Positions 15,008 to 22,933 are shown, counted from the stretch's first letter. The stretch is DNA of 25,641 nt from Ruixingdingia sedimenti (GCF_031432425.1 NZ_JAVKPH010000041.1:1-25641), one strand, 5' to 3'. The notes: a model not told the origin generated them from the sequence alone. Program-made: numbers and translations.

Positions 15008-16022
15008 TGTTAAGCTTTTCTTCGAGTATCTTTGCGACGTGCTCATCAGCACGCCGCACTTCTTTTTCTGCGGCCTTGATCTGACGAGCCGCAACCTCGA
15101 GCGCGTTCTGGTCCTGCTTCTCTTCAGCAGTTTCCTGCGCCTTGATCGCTTTTCGAAGTTTCGCTTCGGCTTTGGCGCTCGACCGGAAAAGGTTCGCCCA
15201 CTGCGCGATAGTCATTCCCTGGCTCTTGAGCTTCAGCACACGGCTCTTGAACTCTTCAAGGCCTGGATGAACGATGCGATCCATCTTCGCGTAATTCGTG
15301 TCCAGACGGTAGTTCGCGATGGACATCAACTCACGTAATCTCTCTTGGTACTCGTGAGTGGGTTGATATTTTCGACCATCAGGCCCCCACGACGCGATTA
15401 GTTCATTTGCCCGTCGCAACTGATCCTCGGTCGGATCTTGAATACGGTAGCCATTCGTATTCGTCTGCTGGAGATTGCTGGTCCGATTTTCCGTGTTCTC
15501 GGGCTCGCGGACCAGGTAATGTGGTGGATTGTGGTAGTGGTTATCCCTTGCCTCAGCCACTGACCGGCCGGAAACGATCACGACGTCAATGATCTGCGGC
15601 TTCCCATAGAGGATCTTCTCTGGAAGCCACGCCAGCATGCAGACGTCCGTATTGTTGTCCGTGAAGTGGTTCTGGCTGTCTTTGAAACGGGCAGTAATTT
15701 CGGTCGATAGCGGGAACCATGCCTTGATCTCGAAGCCTGGCTGTGGAGTTACTCCGTCGAAAACGGCATCCGGGAACCCCGGGTCCTGACGAAGCCATGT
15801 CCCTTGGCCTGCGAACTCTTCCTGATCGTCGAGGTATTCGACCACGTTGAACTCGATCAGATTGCCGAGGATCGGCGATAGCTTCGAGATGATCTTCGAG
15901 AGATTGACCGCCGCTTCAGGTGATACCGGGGGCTCGACTGTCAAGACGTCGAACCTGTGCCCGGACAATTCCTTCAGGTGATCGCCTGCGATCCGTAGAA
16001 CTTCTTTTGTATCAAGACTCAT
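14973..16022 (-). CDS. Type II restriction endonuclease, PD-(D/E)XK
   Basis: A 349-residue protein paired with the adjacent methyltransferase. A PD...EXK nuclease core is visible: PDAVFDG (Pro84, Asp85) and GFEIKAW (Glu98, Lys100), followed by LAWLPEKIL and IIDVVIVSG strands. Residues 283-345 are highly charged and predicted to be helical, possibly a coiled coil. Cleavage specificity and subtype cannot be read from sequence. The 3' end overlaps the methyltransferase 3' end on the opposite strand by 35 bases, giving independent promoters for the two enzymes. The composition is lower in GC than the surrounding genes, as is common for moving restriction-modification pairs. The ATG at 16022 has a weak ribosome-binding site (GGGCAGTGA). 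Confidence 0.78.
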   Translation of the reverse strand: MSLDTKEVLRIAGDHLKELSGHRFDVLTVEPPVSPEAAVNLSKIISKLSPILGNLIEFNVVEYLDDQEEFAGQGTWLRQDPGFPDAVFDGVTPQPGFEIKAWFPLSTEITARFKDSQNHFTDNNTDVCMLAWLPEKILYGKPQIIDVVIVSGRSVAEARDNHYHNPPHYLVREPENTENRTSNLQQTNTNGYRIQDPTEDQLRRANELIASWGPDGRKYQPTHEYQERLRELMSIANYRLDTNYAKMDRIVHPGLEEFKSRVLKLKSQGMTIAQWANLFRSSAKAEAKLRKAIKAQETAEEKQDQNALEVAARQIKAAEKEVRRADEHVAKILEEKLNIKEEDADQLLE

Positions 16023-16058
16023 TCGTCACTGCCCGAGATGATTTTTTTGCGGAAGCTA

Positions 16059-16071
16059 TACACTCGGTGTA
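16059..16071. promoter_or_regulatory. Palindrome upstream of the restriction gene
   Basis: TACACTCGGTGTA is a perfect dyad of two five-base arms around three bases, 36 bases upstream of the endonuclease ATG. It could be a control site for the restriction gene. No C-protein gene is visible nearby, so any regulator would have to be the methyltransferase or an outside factor. Confidence 0.35.
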
Positions 16072-16164
16072 GCCGGGTCGAGTCTTCATATAATCTCGCC
16101 TCCTCGATCGTGGCTGAGAGAGGCGGGGCAGCACCATCGTTCTGCCGGTGACCTGCTTTCTGAG

Positions 16165-16313
16165 TCGTCCGTCCAGAACACGAGCGTGCCCTTGCGGCCC
16201 CAGCGCCATTCCTGGCCTGCGCGGAGGGTCGGCTTGCCCAGAAGCTCCACCGCCAGCTCCGCCACGCGGGCGCGCAGCTCGGCATCGAAGGCCCGCCAGT
16301 CCCGCCCGCTCAT
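16165..16313 (-). pseudogene. 5' stub of a primase-like (toprim, DUF7146-type) gene
   Basis: From the ATG at 16313 the first 45 or so codons read MSGRDWRAF, then VAELAVELLGKP and EWRWGRKGTLVF. This is the opening seen in island-borne toprim-domain primase proteins, which usually run to 300 or more residues. The frame then loses similarity at about 16170 and reaches a stop at 16086. The rest of the gene is absent on both sides, and the restriction-modification pair occupies the place it should have. I read it as a remnant created when the restriction genes moved in, or by deletion. The family call relies on memory of relatives and should be confirmed. Confidence 0.5.
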
Positions 16314-17217
16314 CGCCGCCCCCGCCGGACGGGCGCACGCTCTGCAGCCGACGCGAGGACGGCTGCGGCATGATGCAGGAGGGGACGGAGACAGGCGGAC
16401 ACGGGGGCTGGAGAACCGAATGAGGGGCGTTGTTGCCCCCGGTTCTGCCGCCCTTCGGGCCACCCTCGCGACGTCGGAACCGGTCCGCCCGGCCGCAGGC
16501 CATCGCCGGAAAAGGGTGACCCCTTCCAGTAACATGCTGAAATAAAATCAGATCATGGGTGGACCCCAAGAGGCACAATGGCCGTATTGGAGCGTTCCGG
16601 GTGGCCCTACCCGATCAGTGGGGTGACCCCTCATCCGCGCGAACAGGGTGAAGGGTTCACCCCGTCATCGGGGGGGCCAGCGTTCGGGGCGCGCATCTGC
16701 AACAGGCGTATCGAGGGCAAGGGTATCGACAGGGAACGCGGCGGCTGTGACCATCACCCCGCTGCTTCGCCGACGTGTAAATTGTTCGATTTCGGTTCCT
16801 TCTCGAAGCGCGCCCCTGAAATCGAATTGTTTAACAGGCAAGGGATTAACCTCTGCAATTTCAATTTGTTATGAAGAATTCACCAAATCCGCGCAGTCAT
16901 GAGGTCCGGAGAATATCGGCCCTGAGAGACCGATTCCGGGCATCCTCACGCCCAGGCCGGTGCTCAGCCCCTCCCGCATAACCCCCGAATACAACGAGAA
17001 AATCCGGCCGGAGCCGGATGGGGAGAACGCTTTCGCGAGGGCAAGTGGCGGAGCGGGTGGGACCGGGATTCAACCTTCTCCGCTGTCTGTCAGCCCTGGA
17101 CTGCTATCATGGTACCGCCCTCCTACAGATCGACCCGTCCGCCTTGTCCTTAGGCCTGATGGTGGGCGCTTCGGGTACTTTGGACTCGGGTTCCGGCGTC
17201 GTCACGCTCAGGTCGCG
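16314..17217. other. Gene-poor region at the element edge
   Basis: About 900 bases with no gene I can support; the open frames look like chance frames in GC-rich DNA. It contains the repeats at 16512-16663 and an AT-richer patch at about 16780-16880, out of line with its surroundings. The region at 17020-17060 is high in G. No tRNA, transposase or clear promoter was seen. It probably holds the right end of the element and deletion scars. Confidence 0.5.
16512..16663. repeat. Degenerate GGGTGACCC repeats
   Basis: Five related motifs occur in 152 bases: AGGGTGACCCCTT near 16513, GGGTGGACCCC at 16557, GGGTGGCCCT at 16599, GGGGTGACCCCT at 16620, and GGGTGAA...TTCACCC at 16646-16662. Some are themselves near-palindromes, and the last forms a seven-base-pair hairpin with a three-base loop. 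They could be remnants of iterons, regulator sites or a junction of the element. Spacing is irregular. Confidence 0.4.
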
Positions 17218-17360
17218 CGTCCCAAACGGAGCCCTCACGCGCGACGGCAGCAGGCGACCCTGACCGAGATAGACGGCGTGAAAGGATTCCGTCTCTCCCG
17301 TCTGAGATCGCCGAGCACCGGATCGAGGCGTCCGGCGGCGATGTTCTCGCGCATGGTAAA
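17218..17360 (-). pseudogene. Frameshifted C-terminal fragment of a LysR regulator
   Basis: In one frame, ENIAAGRLDPVL (about 17348-17313) resembles the LysR substrate-domain segment that normally reads D(I/L)AAGRLVPVL. In the next frame, FHAVYLGQGRLLPSRVRA (17283-17230) matches the LysR C-terminal segment that reads (I)HAVYP...LSPRVRAF. The two are joined by a frameshift near 17295. No DNA-binding domain is present to the right, where an SDR fragment starts, and the sequence to the left does not continue the family. It is a decayed remnant, short enough that the assignment is tentative. Confidence 0.5.
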
Positions 17361-17431
17361 CGCGGCGATGCGTGAAAAGGAAGAGAGGCACGGCAACGGC
17401 CTCCCTTCCGGATGTGCCTGCCGCAGGCTGG

Positions 17432-17764
17432 TCAATCCTTCAAATCGGCGCCGGTGAGGCGAACGCTTTCCGCCCACAAGGCCTCGGCCAGCTCGGGGTC
17501 GGCGGCATAGGGGCGTACGCCGAAGCGGCCTTCGGTCTCGATCGGCGCGATATCGCAGTCCTCGCAATAGACGCCGCCAATGCCTTCAAGCTCGGGCGCC
17601 GTCGCGCACCATACGGTGGTGGCCGCGCCTTGCGCGAAATTCTTCTTGTCGTTGGCGGGGTCGATCAGCGGCGTGCCGTCCGGGTTGAGTGCGCCATAGG
17701 CCTCCAGTTCCTCGCGGCTGGCATGCTTGGCCAGATTGCCGAGGATCGAGCCGGGATGGAGGTC
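17432..17764 (-). pseudogene. 3' fragment of a short-chain dehydrogenase (SDR)
   Basis: About 110 codons on the minus strand read as the C-terminal third of an SDR oxidoreductase: LHPGSILGNLAKHAS at the start of the fragment, NFAQGAATTVWCATAPEL, GGVYCEDCDIAP and PYAADPELAEALWAES, up to the stop at 17432. Retinol-dehydrogenase-like SDRs end this way. The N-terminal two thirds, with the glycine-rich NAD(P) site and the YxxxK catalytic pair, are missing. The fragment breaks near 17760, exactly where an AraC-type sequence begins on the opposite strand. It cannot encode a working enzyme. Confidence 0.7.
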
Positions 17765-17767
17765 CAG

Positions 17768-18511
17768 GGACGCCGCTGGCTTTTGCGAGAGGGGGATTGC
17801 TTCCTTGTCGCGCCGGGGCTTGCCTTCGTGCTTGGCTCTGACCTCACATCCCACCCGCGCCCGGCTGACGAGGTCTTTGCCGGATGCGGGGACATGCCCT
17901 TTGCCCGGCTCGATGCCGGCGCGGGGCTGGACATGGTCTGTCTTGGGGGACGCATGGACCTGCCGCCGAGTGCCGGATTGCTGATCGAGGTATTGCCGCC
18001 GGTCTCGGTGATTGCGGCAGACAATCCGGCAGCGGCGCGGATCGGCTGGCTTTTGGACCGGCTCGAAGCCGAGCAGCGCGAGGGAAGGCCGGGTGCTGCG
18101 GCAATGTCGGCGCAGATCATGCAGATGGTCTTCATCGAGTTGATCCGCAGCGTTCCTGAGACAGACGGTTCCGGCTGGCTGGCGGCGCTTTCCGATCCAC
18201 GCATCGGCGCCGCGCTGCGCGCGATGCACCGCGAACCCGGGCGCAACTGGCAGCTGGAGGATCTGGCCGGGATCAGTCACTTGTCCCGATCCCGTTTCGC
18301 GGCCCGCTTCCGCGCGTCCGTCGGTCGAAGTCCGATCGAGTATCTGACCAACCTGCGCATGATGCTCGCCCGCAAGGCCCTGGCCCGGCCGGGAGCGTCG
18401 GTTTCGACAGTTGCGGCAGAGCTGGGCTATGCATCGGAAAGCGCCTTCAGCTTTGCCTTTCGCCGGGTGACGGGAACCACACCCCGCCAGGCCGCGCGCG
18501 AAGCGGCGTGA
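17768..18511 (+). pseudogene. 5'-truncated AraC-family regulator
   Basis: About 247 codons resemble an AraC regulator with a cupin-type sensor domain. The cupin part begins only at WLLREGDCFLVAPG (17777 onward), without its first 50-70 residues. It continues through AAARIGWLLDRLEAEQ, and the double HTH DNA-binding domain is complete at the C-terminus (LEDLAGISHLSRSRFAARF, then VAAELGYASESAFSFAF). The frame stays open into the SDR remnant, but that extension is antisense SDR sequence and not AraC. An internal ATG near 17895 could still produce a DNA-binding fragment. It was probably divergent to the SDR gene and may have been its regulator. Confidence 0.65.
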
Positions 18512-18515
18512 ACGA

Positions 18516-18531
18516 ACCGCGGTTGCGCGGT
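18516..18531. terminator. GC hairpin between convergent genes
   Basis: ACCGCG and CGCGGT form a perfect six-base-pair stem with a GTTG loop, four bases after the AraC-type stop and between it and the convergent MAPEG gene. There is no T-run, so termination is only possible. Confidence 0.35.
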
Positions 18532-18568
18532 CAGGCCATTGGGTGGCGGTCCCGCGCGCTTGCGGGGC

Positions 18569-18961
18569 TCATCGCAGGGTCAGCATTGCCGATGCAATGG
18601 CGATCACCGTCCAGGTTACCATCATGGCTGGCGCCCTCAGCGCGTACTGCTGCAGCGAGCCTTCCGGCGCGACCATGCCGACCGGATGGACGAGACGCGC
18701 GATCAGCAGCGCGACGAGCAGCGATCGAATGATCCAGTCCGCCGCGCCTGCGGCCTCGTTCAGCCCGATCAGAAGCAGCGCCAGCGGGACGTATTCGGCG
18801 AAGTTGGCCTGTATCCTGATCCGGCGCTGAAGCGGAACCTTGCCGCCGTCACCGTGATGGACCTTGAACTGCGCCCTGCCCATCGAGACCCAGATCGACA
18901 GGGCGACAAACAGAATGCCGAGCAGCCCGGCATGGAATGCGGTGATGGCGGGAAACGTCAT
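18569..18961 (-). CDS. MAPEG-family membrane protein
   Basis: A 130-residue integral membrane protein with about four hydrophobic segments: residues 5-27, 55-75, 77-95 and 108-128. The motif RIQANFAEYVPLALLLI is the bacterial MAPEG signature, in which Asn and Glu line the helix that binds glutathione or lipid in relatives. MAPEG proteins are inner-membrane trimers, some with glutathione-transferase activity toward lipid or electrophilic substrates. The ATG at 18961 follows a GAGGA site. It starts 20 bases after the ArsR-SRPBCC gene, in the same direction, so the two share an operon and probably its regulation. The substrate is unknown. Confidence 0.85.
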   Translation of the reverse strand: MTFPAITAFHAGLLGILFVALSIWVSMGRAQFKVHHGDGGKVPLQRRIRIQANFAEYVPLALLLIGLNEAAGAADWIIRSLLVALLIARLVHPVGMVAPEGSLQQYALRAPAMMVTWTVIAIASAMLTLR

Positions 18962-18981
18962 CTCACTGTCCTCTGTGTCGG

Positions 18982-19764
18982 TCAGGCGGCTGCGGAAGCC
19001 GGCGGCACCAGAAGCGGCTCGCCGGTCTCGATCAGCGTCTTGAGCCGCGACAGGGCTTCCGGCCAGCCGCCGCTGACCTGTCGGCTCGTCGCCGTCTCGC
19101 CGCCGAAATCGTCATGGGTCAGGACCAGCTTGCAGACATTCTCGCCAACCGGCTGCACCTCCCAGGTGACGCGCGAGGGCTGGTCCGCGGCAACCTCCTC
19201 GGACCAGCGGGCGCTAAAGGTATGGACGAGCTTACTGGGAGGGTCGACCTCGACAAGCTCGCCGACGATCACCGGCTGGTCGCCGACGAGAAAGGTGATG
19301 GCGCCGCCCGCACGCCAGTCGGTCCGGCAAGCCATGTTGGACTTCTGCCAGAGCGGCGTTCTTGCATCGTCGGTCAGCACCTCCCAGACCGCCTGGGGAG
19401 GGGCCTTGATATAGAGCTCATAGACATGGATCGGCGCGGTTGCGGACATGGCGGGTAGGCTCCCTTCGAGTTGACGTTGAACATCGCTCATCGAGCGCAC
19501 GAGCGGCGCGGCATAGCGGGAGATCCAGCGGTCGCTGACCTGCTGGATCGGGACGGGATTGAGATAGTGGAACTTCTCCCGGCCGATCTTTCGCGTGACG
19601 ACGAGATGGGCATCCTCGAGCACCTTGAGATGTTTCATGACGCCGAAGCGGGTCACGGGAAGCGTGGCTTCCAGTTCGCTCAGCGTCTGCCCGTCCCGCT
19701 GGCGCAGGGCGTCGAGCAGCTTGCGGCGGTGCGGGTTTCCAAGGGCATCGAAGATCGCATCCAT
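18982..19764 (-). CDS. ArsR-type HTH fused to SRPBCC (AHSA1-like) domain
   Basis: A 260-residue protein. Residues 1-90 are an ArsR winged helix (MDAIFDALGNPHRRKLLDAL, TLSELEATLPVTRFGVMKHL, REKFHYLNPVP). Residues about 110-245 are an SRPBCC/AHSA1 domain (YELYIKAPPQAVWEVLTD, ITFLVGDQPVIVGELVEVD, RVTWEVQPVG, GGWPEALSRLKTLIE), a fold with a deep cavity for hydrophobic ligands. The natural reading is a one-component repressor that senses a small ligand in its SRPBCC cavity and controls its own operon, including the downstream MAPEG gene. No classic ArsR metal-binding Cys motif (ELCVCDL) is present. The ATG at 19764 is favoured by the HTH start and sits on the predicted transcription start, so translation is probably leaderless. 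Confidence 0.85.
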   Translation of the reverse strand: MDAIFDALGNPHRRKLLDALRQRDGQTLSELEATLPVTRFGVMKHLKVLEDAHLVVTRKIGREKFHYLNPVPIQQVSDRWISRYAAPLVRSMSDVQRQLEGSLPAMSATAPIHVYELYIKAPPQAVWEVLTDDARTPLWQKSNMACRTDWRAGGAITFLVGDQPVIVGELVEVDPPSKLVHTFSARWSEEVAADQPSRVTWEVQPVGENVCKLVLTHDDFGGETATSRQVSGGWPEALSRLKTLIETGEPLLVPPASAAA

Positions 19765-19770
19765 GTCGAA

Positions 19771-19800
19771 ACAATACGTGCCGTCAGGGTAACGTGTCAA
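19771..19800 (-). promoter_or_regulatory. Promoter of ArsR-SRPBCC/MAPEG operon
   Basis: On the minus strand, a perfect -35 TTGACA (19795-19800) and a -10 TATTGT (19771-19776) are separated by 18 bases. The -10 ends seven bases before the A of the start codon at 19764, so transcription would begin at or next to the ATG. There is no Shine-Dalgarno sequence before it, which fits a leaderless message. Confidence 0.7.
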
Positions 19801-19811
19801 TATGGTCACGT
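19792..19811. promoter_or_regulatory. 20-bp dyad operator overlapping the -35
   Basis: ACGTGTCAATATGGTCACGT matches its own reverse complement at 16 of 20 positions, with the pattern ACGTGnCnATATnGnCACGT. It overlaps the -35 of the ArsR-SRPBCC promoter, the expected place and size for an ArsR-family operator, and suggests autoregulation. Confidence 0.6.
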
Positions 19812-19948
19812 GTTGCCCGAGCCCAGAGCCAACGAAGGGGCGCATCATCCAGCCATGCTTGTGCGAGCCTGTGTTCGAACCGCCGGTCTTGCCTGCGGAC
19901 ACCACACGTTCAGGCCGGGCAAGCATTTATAGAGGCCATACCGAAGCA

Positions 19949-19979
19949 GTGAGGCGGCCGAGTTTCCGACCGCCTTCAC
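19949..19979. terminator. Hairpin downstream of acxC
   Basis: GTGAGGCGG (19949-19957) pairs with CCGCCTTCAC (19970-19979) with one bulged base, 33 bases after the acxC stop. It is a possible terminator of the acx operon; no T-run is seen downstream on the minus strand. Confidence 0.35.
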
Positions 19980-20012
19980 CGGTTTCCGTGCTATGCCTAC
20001 AAAGATGGTTCC

Positions 20013-20513
20013 TCAGGCGCGCTCCGGTACGGGCAGCCCAAGCCAGTCCTTGTAGAAGGTCTCGATATCCGGCTCGAAATCGTGGATCACCGGATACCAG
20101 GGGGTCGGGGCCTCCACATCCAGCAGATCGCCCGAGATCGGGCAGAAATATTCGCGGATCACCTGCCAGTCGGGCGAGGGCGCCATCAGCCGGGGATAGA
20201 GTTCTTCCATCTGCGCGGCGGTGTTGCGCACCCGGATCCGGGCATGCAGCTTCCAGTTCTGATCCCATTCGCAGAAATCAAAACCGGCCTGGCTGCGGAT
20301 CATCCATTTCTTGTCGCTTTGACGCTGGACGATATAGAGCTTCGGCCCCAGCGGCAGGATGATCGGATCGTCCCAGTCTACCTGCTCTTGCAGGATCTCG
20401 ATATAGATCTGGAACCGCTCTTTGTCCTTGGGCGTCGAGAGCATGGTCTGCAGCGTGTCACGGTCGATCTTGCCGTCCACCAGGTCTTTGATCTTGGATT
20501 TGGTATAGGCCAT
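20013..20513 (-). CDS. acxC: Acetone carboxylase gamma subunit
   Basis: A 166-residue protein close to the family size. It reads MAYTKSKIKDLVDGKIDRDT, then TMLSTPKDKERF, WDDPIILPLGPKLYIVQ, REYFCPISGDLLDVEAP and WYPVIHDFEPDIETFYKDWL, all typical of the gamma subunit, which is needed for the alpha2-beta2-gamma2 enzyme. The enzyme converts acetone, bicarbonate and ATP to acetoacetate, AMP and two phosphates, and contains Mn. The second of two adjacent ATGs (20513) is chosen because GGGAGG is at the right distance from it and too close to the first. The gene follows acxB by 81 bases and is the last gene of the operon. Confidence 0.92.
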   Translation of the reverse strand: MAYTKSKIKDLVDGKIDRDTLQTMLSTPKDKERFQIYIEILQEQVDWDDPIILPLGPKLYIVQRQSDKKWMIRSQAGFDFCEWDQNWKLHARIRVRNTAAQMEELYPRLMAPSPDWQVIREYFCPISGDLLDVEAPTPWYPVIHDFEPDIETFYKDWLGLPVPERA

Positions 20514-20594
20514 CATGTCCTCCCTTGGATTGGCCTTGAATTTGGGGCTGCGCCCGGAGGGAATTGGGCGCAACCGGGGTGCGTCATCCGGGGA

Positions 20595-22910
20595 TCATTC
20601 CTCGACGAACTGGACGGTTTTCACGTCCGGCAGTTCGGAAATATCCATCGAATATTCGCGCCCGTAAGAGGGGATCGGTAGATCCGCTTCCATCAGTTTC
20701 CAGTCGTCGGGCAGGTTCCAGAAGCTGCGGAACTGCTGCTCGAACCGGGGGCCGAGCTTGAAGGAGGCGGCATACATCTGCTGGACATGCACGCCGGCCT
20801 CCTTGGCCAGGATGCGCTGGCGTTCACCCGCCATCCATTCCTGCGTCGGCACCGATTCTTCGAGCCGCGCCTTGCGGATCGCCCGGCGTTTGGCCTCAGT
20901 CGCCGCGACATCGACGCCCTTCATGCCCTCGCCCGCATCGGCCAGGATCACGCCGTAGACGCTTTCGGCAAAGCGGGGCAGCAGATAGCCGCCGTTCACG
21001 TCATCGGCCACCTTCTGCGGCTCGCGATCCAGCGGATCGCCAAAGCCCGGACCGCCCCGCATGTAGTTGAGGTAGAGGTCGTAGTCCTTGAACATGGCCT
21101 CGGTGGTGATCGCCTGCTTGTCGCGCTTGATGCGGGCATCGGGCAGCAGACCGTCATAGACCGGGTTCTGCGGATCGGTGTCGCCGCCATGCGGAATGGC
21201 GCCGCCCTCGGCGATGATTTCCTTCAGACGGGTATCATGCGCCTCGAAGCGGTAGCCCGAGGCCGCCGGATACCCGCCCATCAGACCCCAGTCCGAGCTG
21301 ATATGGCCGTTGCCCATGAAGAACATCGTCCAGTCCTTGGCGTTCCAGACCATGCGCAGCGACTCGAACCCGCAGCCGCCGCGGTATTTGCCCGCGCCGC
21401 CCGAGGATGCCTTGATCTGGCGACCCAGATAGACCAGCGGCTCGGCCAGTTCCCAGATCTCCATATCGCCCATGTCACCTTCGGGGTTCCAGACAGCGGC
21501 GGCATGGCTGATCCCGTCGGCATGGGCCGAGGCGCCCACCCCGTTCGCCGCGCATTCGAACGAGTTCACGGCGTGGATTTCGTCATACTGGTTGAAGCCG
21601 CCGCCCTGCAGCCAGTTCGAGGTGTTGGCGTTGCCGGCGTTCACCTCTTCCAGATAGCCGCGACCGAAATAGGCGCGGGAAAGGCCGCGCCACAGCGCCG
21701 TCCAGCTCGACACCAAGAAGTGCCAGGAATAGCTGAAGGCGACACGGCGGTCGTCGGGGTTCATCCAGGTGCCCTTGGGCAGCCGGAACTCGGTGCCATA
21801 GGCGGCGCCGTCGTTGATCATCTCGGTCGGGATCAGGCTTTGCGTCATCATCACCCAGATGCCCGAGGTGAAGCTGACCTGGTGGGCGTTGTAGGTGTGC
21901 CAGCCCCAGCGGGAGGATCCCTCGAAGTCGAGCCGCCAGGTGCCGTCGCCGCGGATGGTGATCTCGGACGGCGTATGCATGATCGTGTCGACCTTGGCGA
22001 AATCGGACGGCACGCGGACGTCCTCATGCGCGTAAGGCACATCGACGAAGCCGACCTGGCGATATTTACCGGGAATGGTCATCGCCTTGATGCGGGCCTG
22101 CAACCCGATCCGGCCGTGTTCGACCGCTTCATAGGCGAATTTCCAGTAGGCCTCGATACCTTCGTCGGCGATCACCTCCTGCACCAGATCGCGGATCATG
22201 TGGCAGCCGGCGACGCGGGTGCGTTCGTCCAGCATCCAGTAGCGGGTGGTACGCACCATGCGCTGGCTTTCGTGCAGCCAGTCGCGAAACAGCGTGTCGT
22301 TCTCGCCGATCTTGCGGCAGGTGATCGAATAGCCGTCGCCGAACCGCTGCACCTGGCCTGTGGACATCGAACCGGGGCCCACCGATCCGGTGTCGATCAC
22401 ATGGGTAACGCCGCCGACCCAGCCGATCAGCTCGCCTTCGTGGAAGATCGGCACGATGGTGTGGATATCGCAGGGGTGGACGTTGCCGATCAGGCTGTCG
22501 TTGTTGCAGAAGATATCCTTGTCGCGGATGCCCGGATTATCCTCCCAGCCATTCTCGATCATGTATTTGATCGCGGCACCCATGGTGCCGACATGGATGA
22601 TGATGCCGGTCGAGGTCAGGATCGAATCCCCGGCGGCGTTGTAGAGCGTGAAGCACAACTCGCCTTCCTGCTCGACGATGGGCGAGGCGGCGATCTTCTT
22701 GGCGGTCTCGCGCGCGTCCACCACCCCGGCCCGCAGGCGGGAAAACAGCTTGTTGTATTTGATCGGGTCGCTGTCGCGCAGCTCCAGCCGGTCGAGGCCG
22801 GCGTAATGTTTCGTCCGCTTGGTGGCCTCCATCAGCCGGTCGCGGTGTTCCTTCAGCGTCTCCCCGCCGCGCACGATGCCGCGGGTTTCGACTTTGGCTT
22901 GCATGTTCAT
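20595..22910 (-). CDS. acxB: Acetone carboxylase alpha subunit (hydantoinase B/oxoprolinase family)
   Basis: A 771-residue cytoplasmic protein of HyuB type, near the family's usual length. Recognisable parts are GELCFTLYNAAGDSILTSTG, IIIHVGTMGAAIKYM, the DIFCNNDSLIGNVHPCDIHT segment with the residues that bind substrate or metal in the family, GWVGGVTHVIDTGSVGPGS, and GAGKYRGGCGFES near the C-terminus. It is the acetone- and bicarbonate-activating part of the complex, working with the ATPase-like beta subunit. The ATG at 22910 has a strong GGAGGAG site, 23 bases after acxA. No frameshift is seen. Confidence 0.93.
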   Translation of the reverse strand: MNMQAKVETRGIVRGGETLKEHRDRLMEATKRTKHYAGLDRLELRDSDPIKYNKLFSRLRAGVVDARETAKKIAASPIVEQEGELCFTLYNAAGDSILTSTGIIIHVGTMGAAIKYMIENGWEDNPGIRDKDIFCNNDSLIGNVHPCDIHTIVPIFHEGELIGWVGGVTHVIDTGSVGPGSMSTGQVQRFGDGYSITCRKIGENDTLFRDWLHESQRMVRTTRYWMLDERTRVAGCHMIRDLVQEVIADEGIEAYWKFAYEAVEHGRIGLQARIKAMTIPGKYRQVGFVDVPYAHEDVRVPSDFAKVDTIMHTPSEITIRGDGTWRLDFEGSSRWGWHTYNAHQVSFTSGIWVMMTQSLIPTEMINDGAAYGTEFRLPKGTWMNPDDRRVAFSYSWHFLVSSWTALWRGLSRAYFGRGYLEEVNAGNANTSNWLQGGGFNQYDEIHAVNSFECAANGVGASAHADGISHAAAVWNPEGDMGDMEIWELAEPLVYLGRQIKASSGGAGKYRGGCGFESLRMVWNAKDWTMFFMGNGHISSDWGLMGGYPAASGYRFEAHDTRLKEIIAEGGAIPHGGDTDPQNPVYDGLLPDARIKRDKQAITTEAMFKDYDLYLNYMRGGPGFGDPLDREPQKVADDVNGGYLLPRFAESVYGVILADAGEGMKGVDVAATEAKRRAIRKARLEESVPTQEWMAGERQRILAKEAGVHVQQMYAASFKLGPRFEQQFRSFWNLPDDWKLMEADLPIPSYGREYSMDISELPDVKTVQFVEE

Positions 22911-22933
22911 GACTTATCTCCTCCCTGAGACCG

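Noticed and set aside
16578..16874. 98-codon open frame on the plus strand
   Set aside because: The start codon is weakly supported, the protein has no recognisable pattern, and the frame runs through the repeat cluster and the AT-rich patch.
17046..17075. Sequence resembling the 3' end of a reversed tRNA-Ser gene (TGGCGGAGCGGGTGGGA followed by GGATTCAAC)
   Set aside because: No anticodon arm, acceptor pairing or TTCGA T-loop can be formed around it, so it is not called as a tRNA. A degenerate attachment site cannot be excluded.
17372..18511. A full-length 379-residue AraC protein
   Set aside because: The first 130 codons are antisense to an SDR gene fragment and do not fit the cupin domain; annotated as a truncated gene instead.
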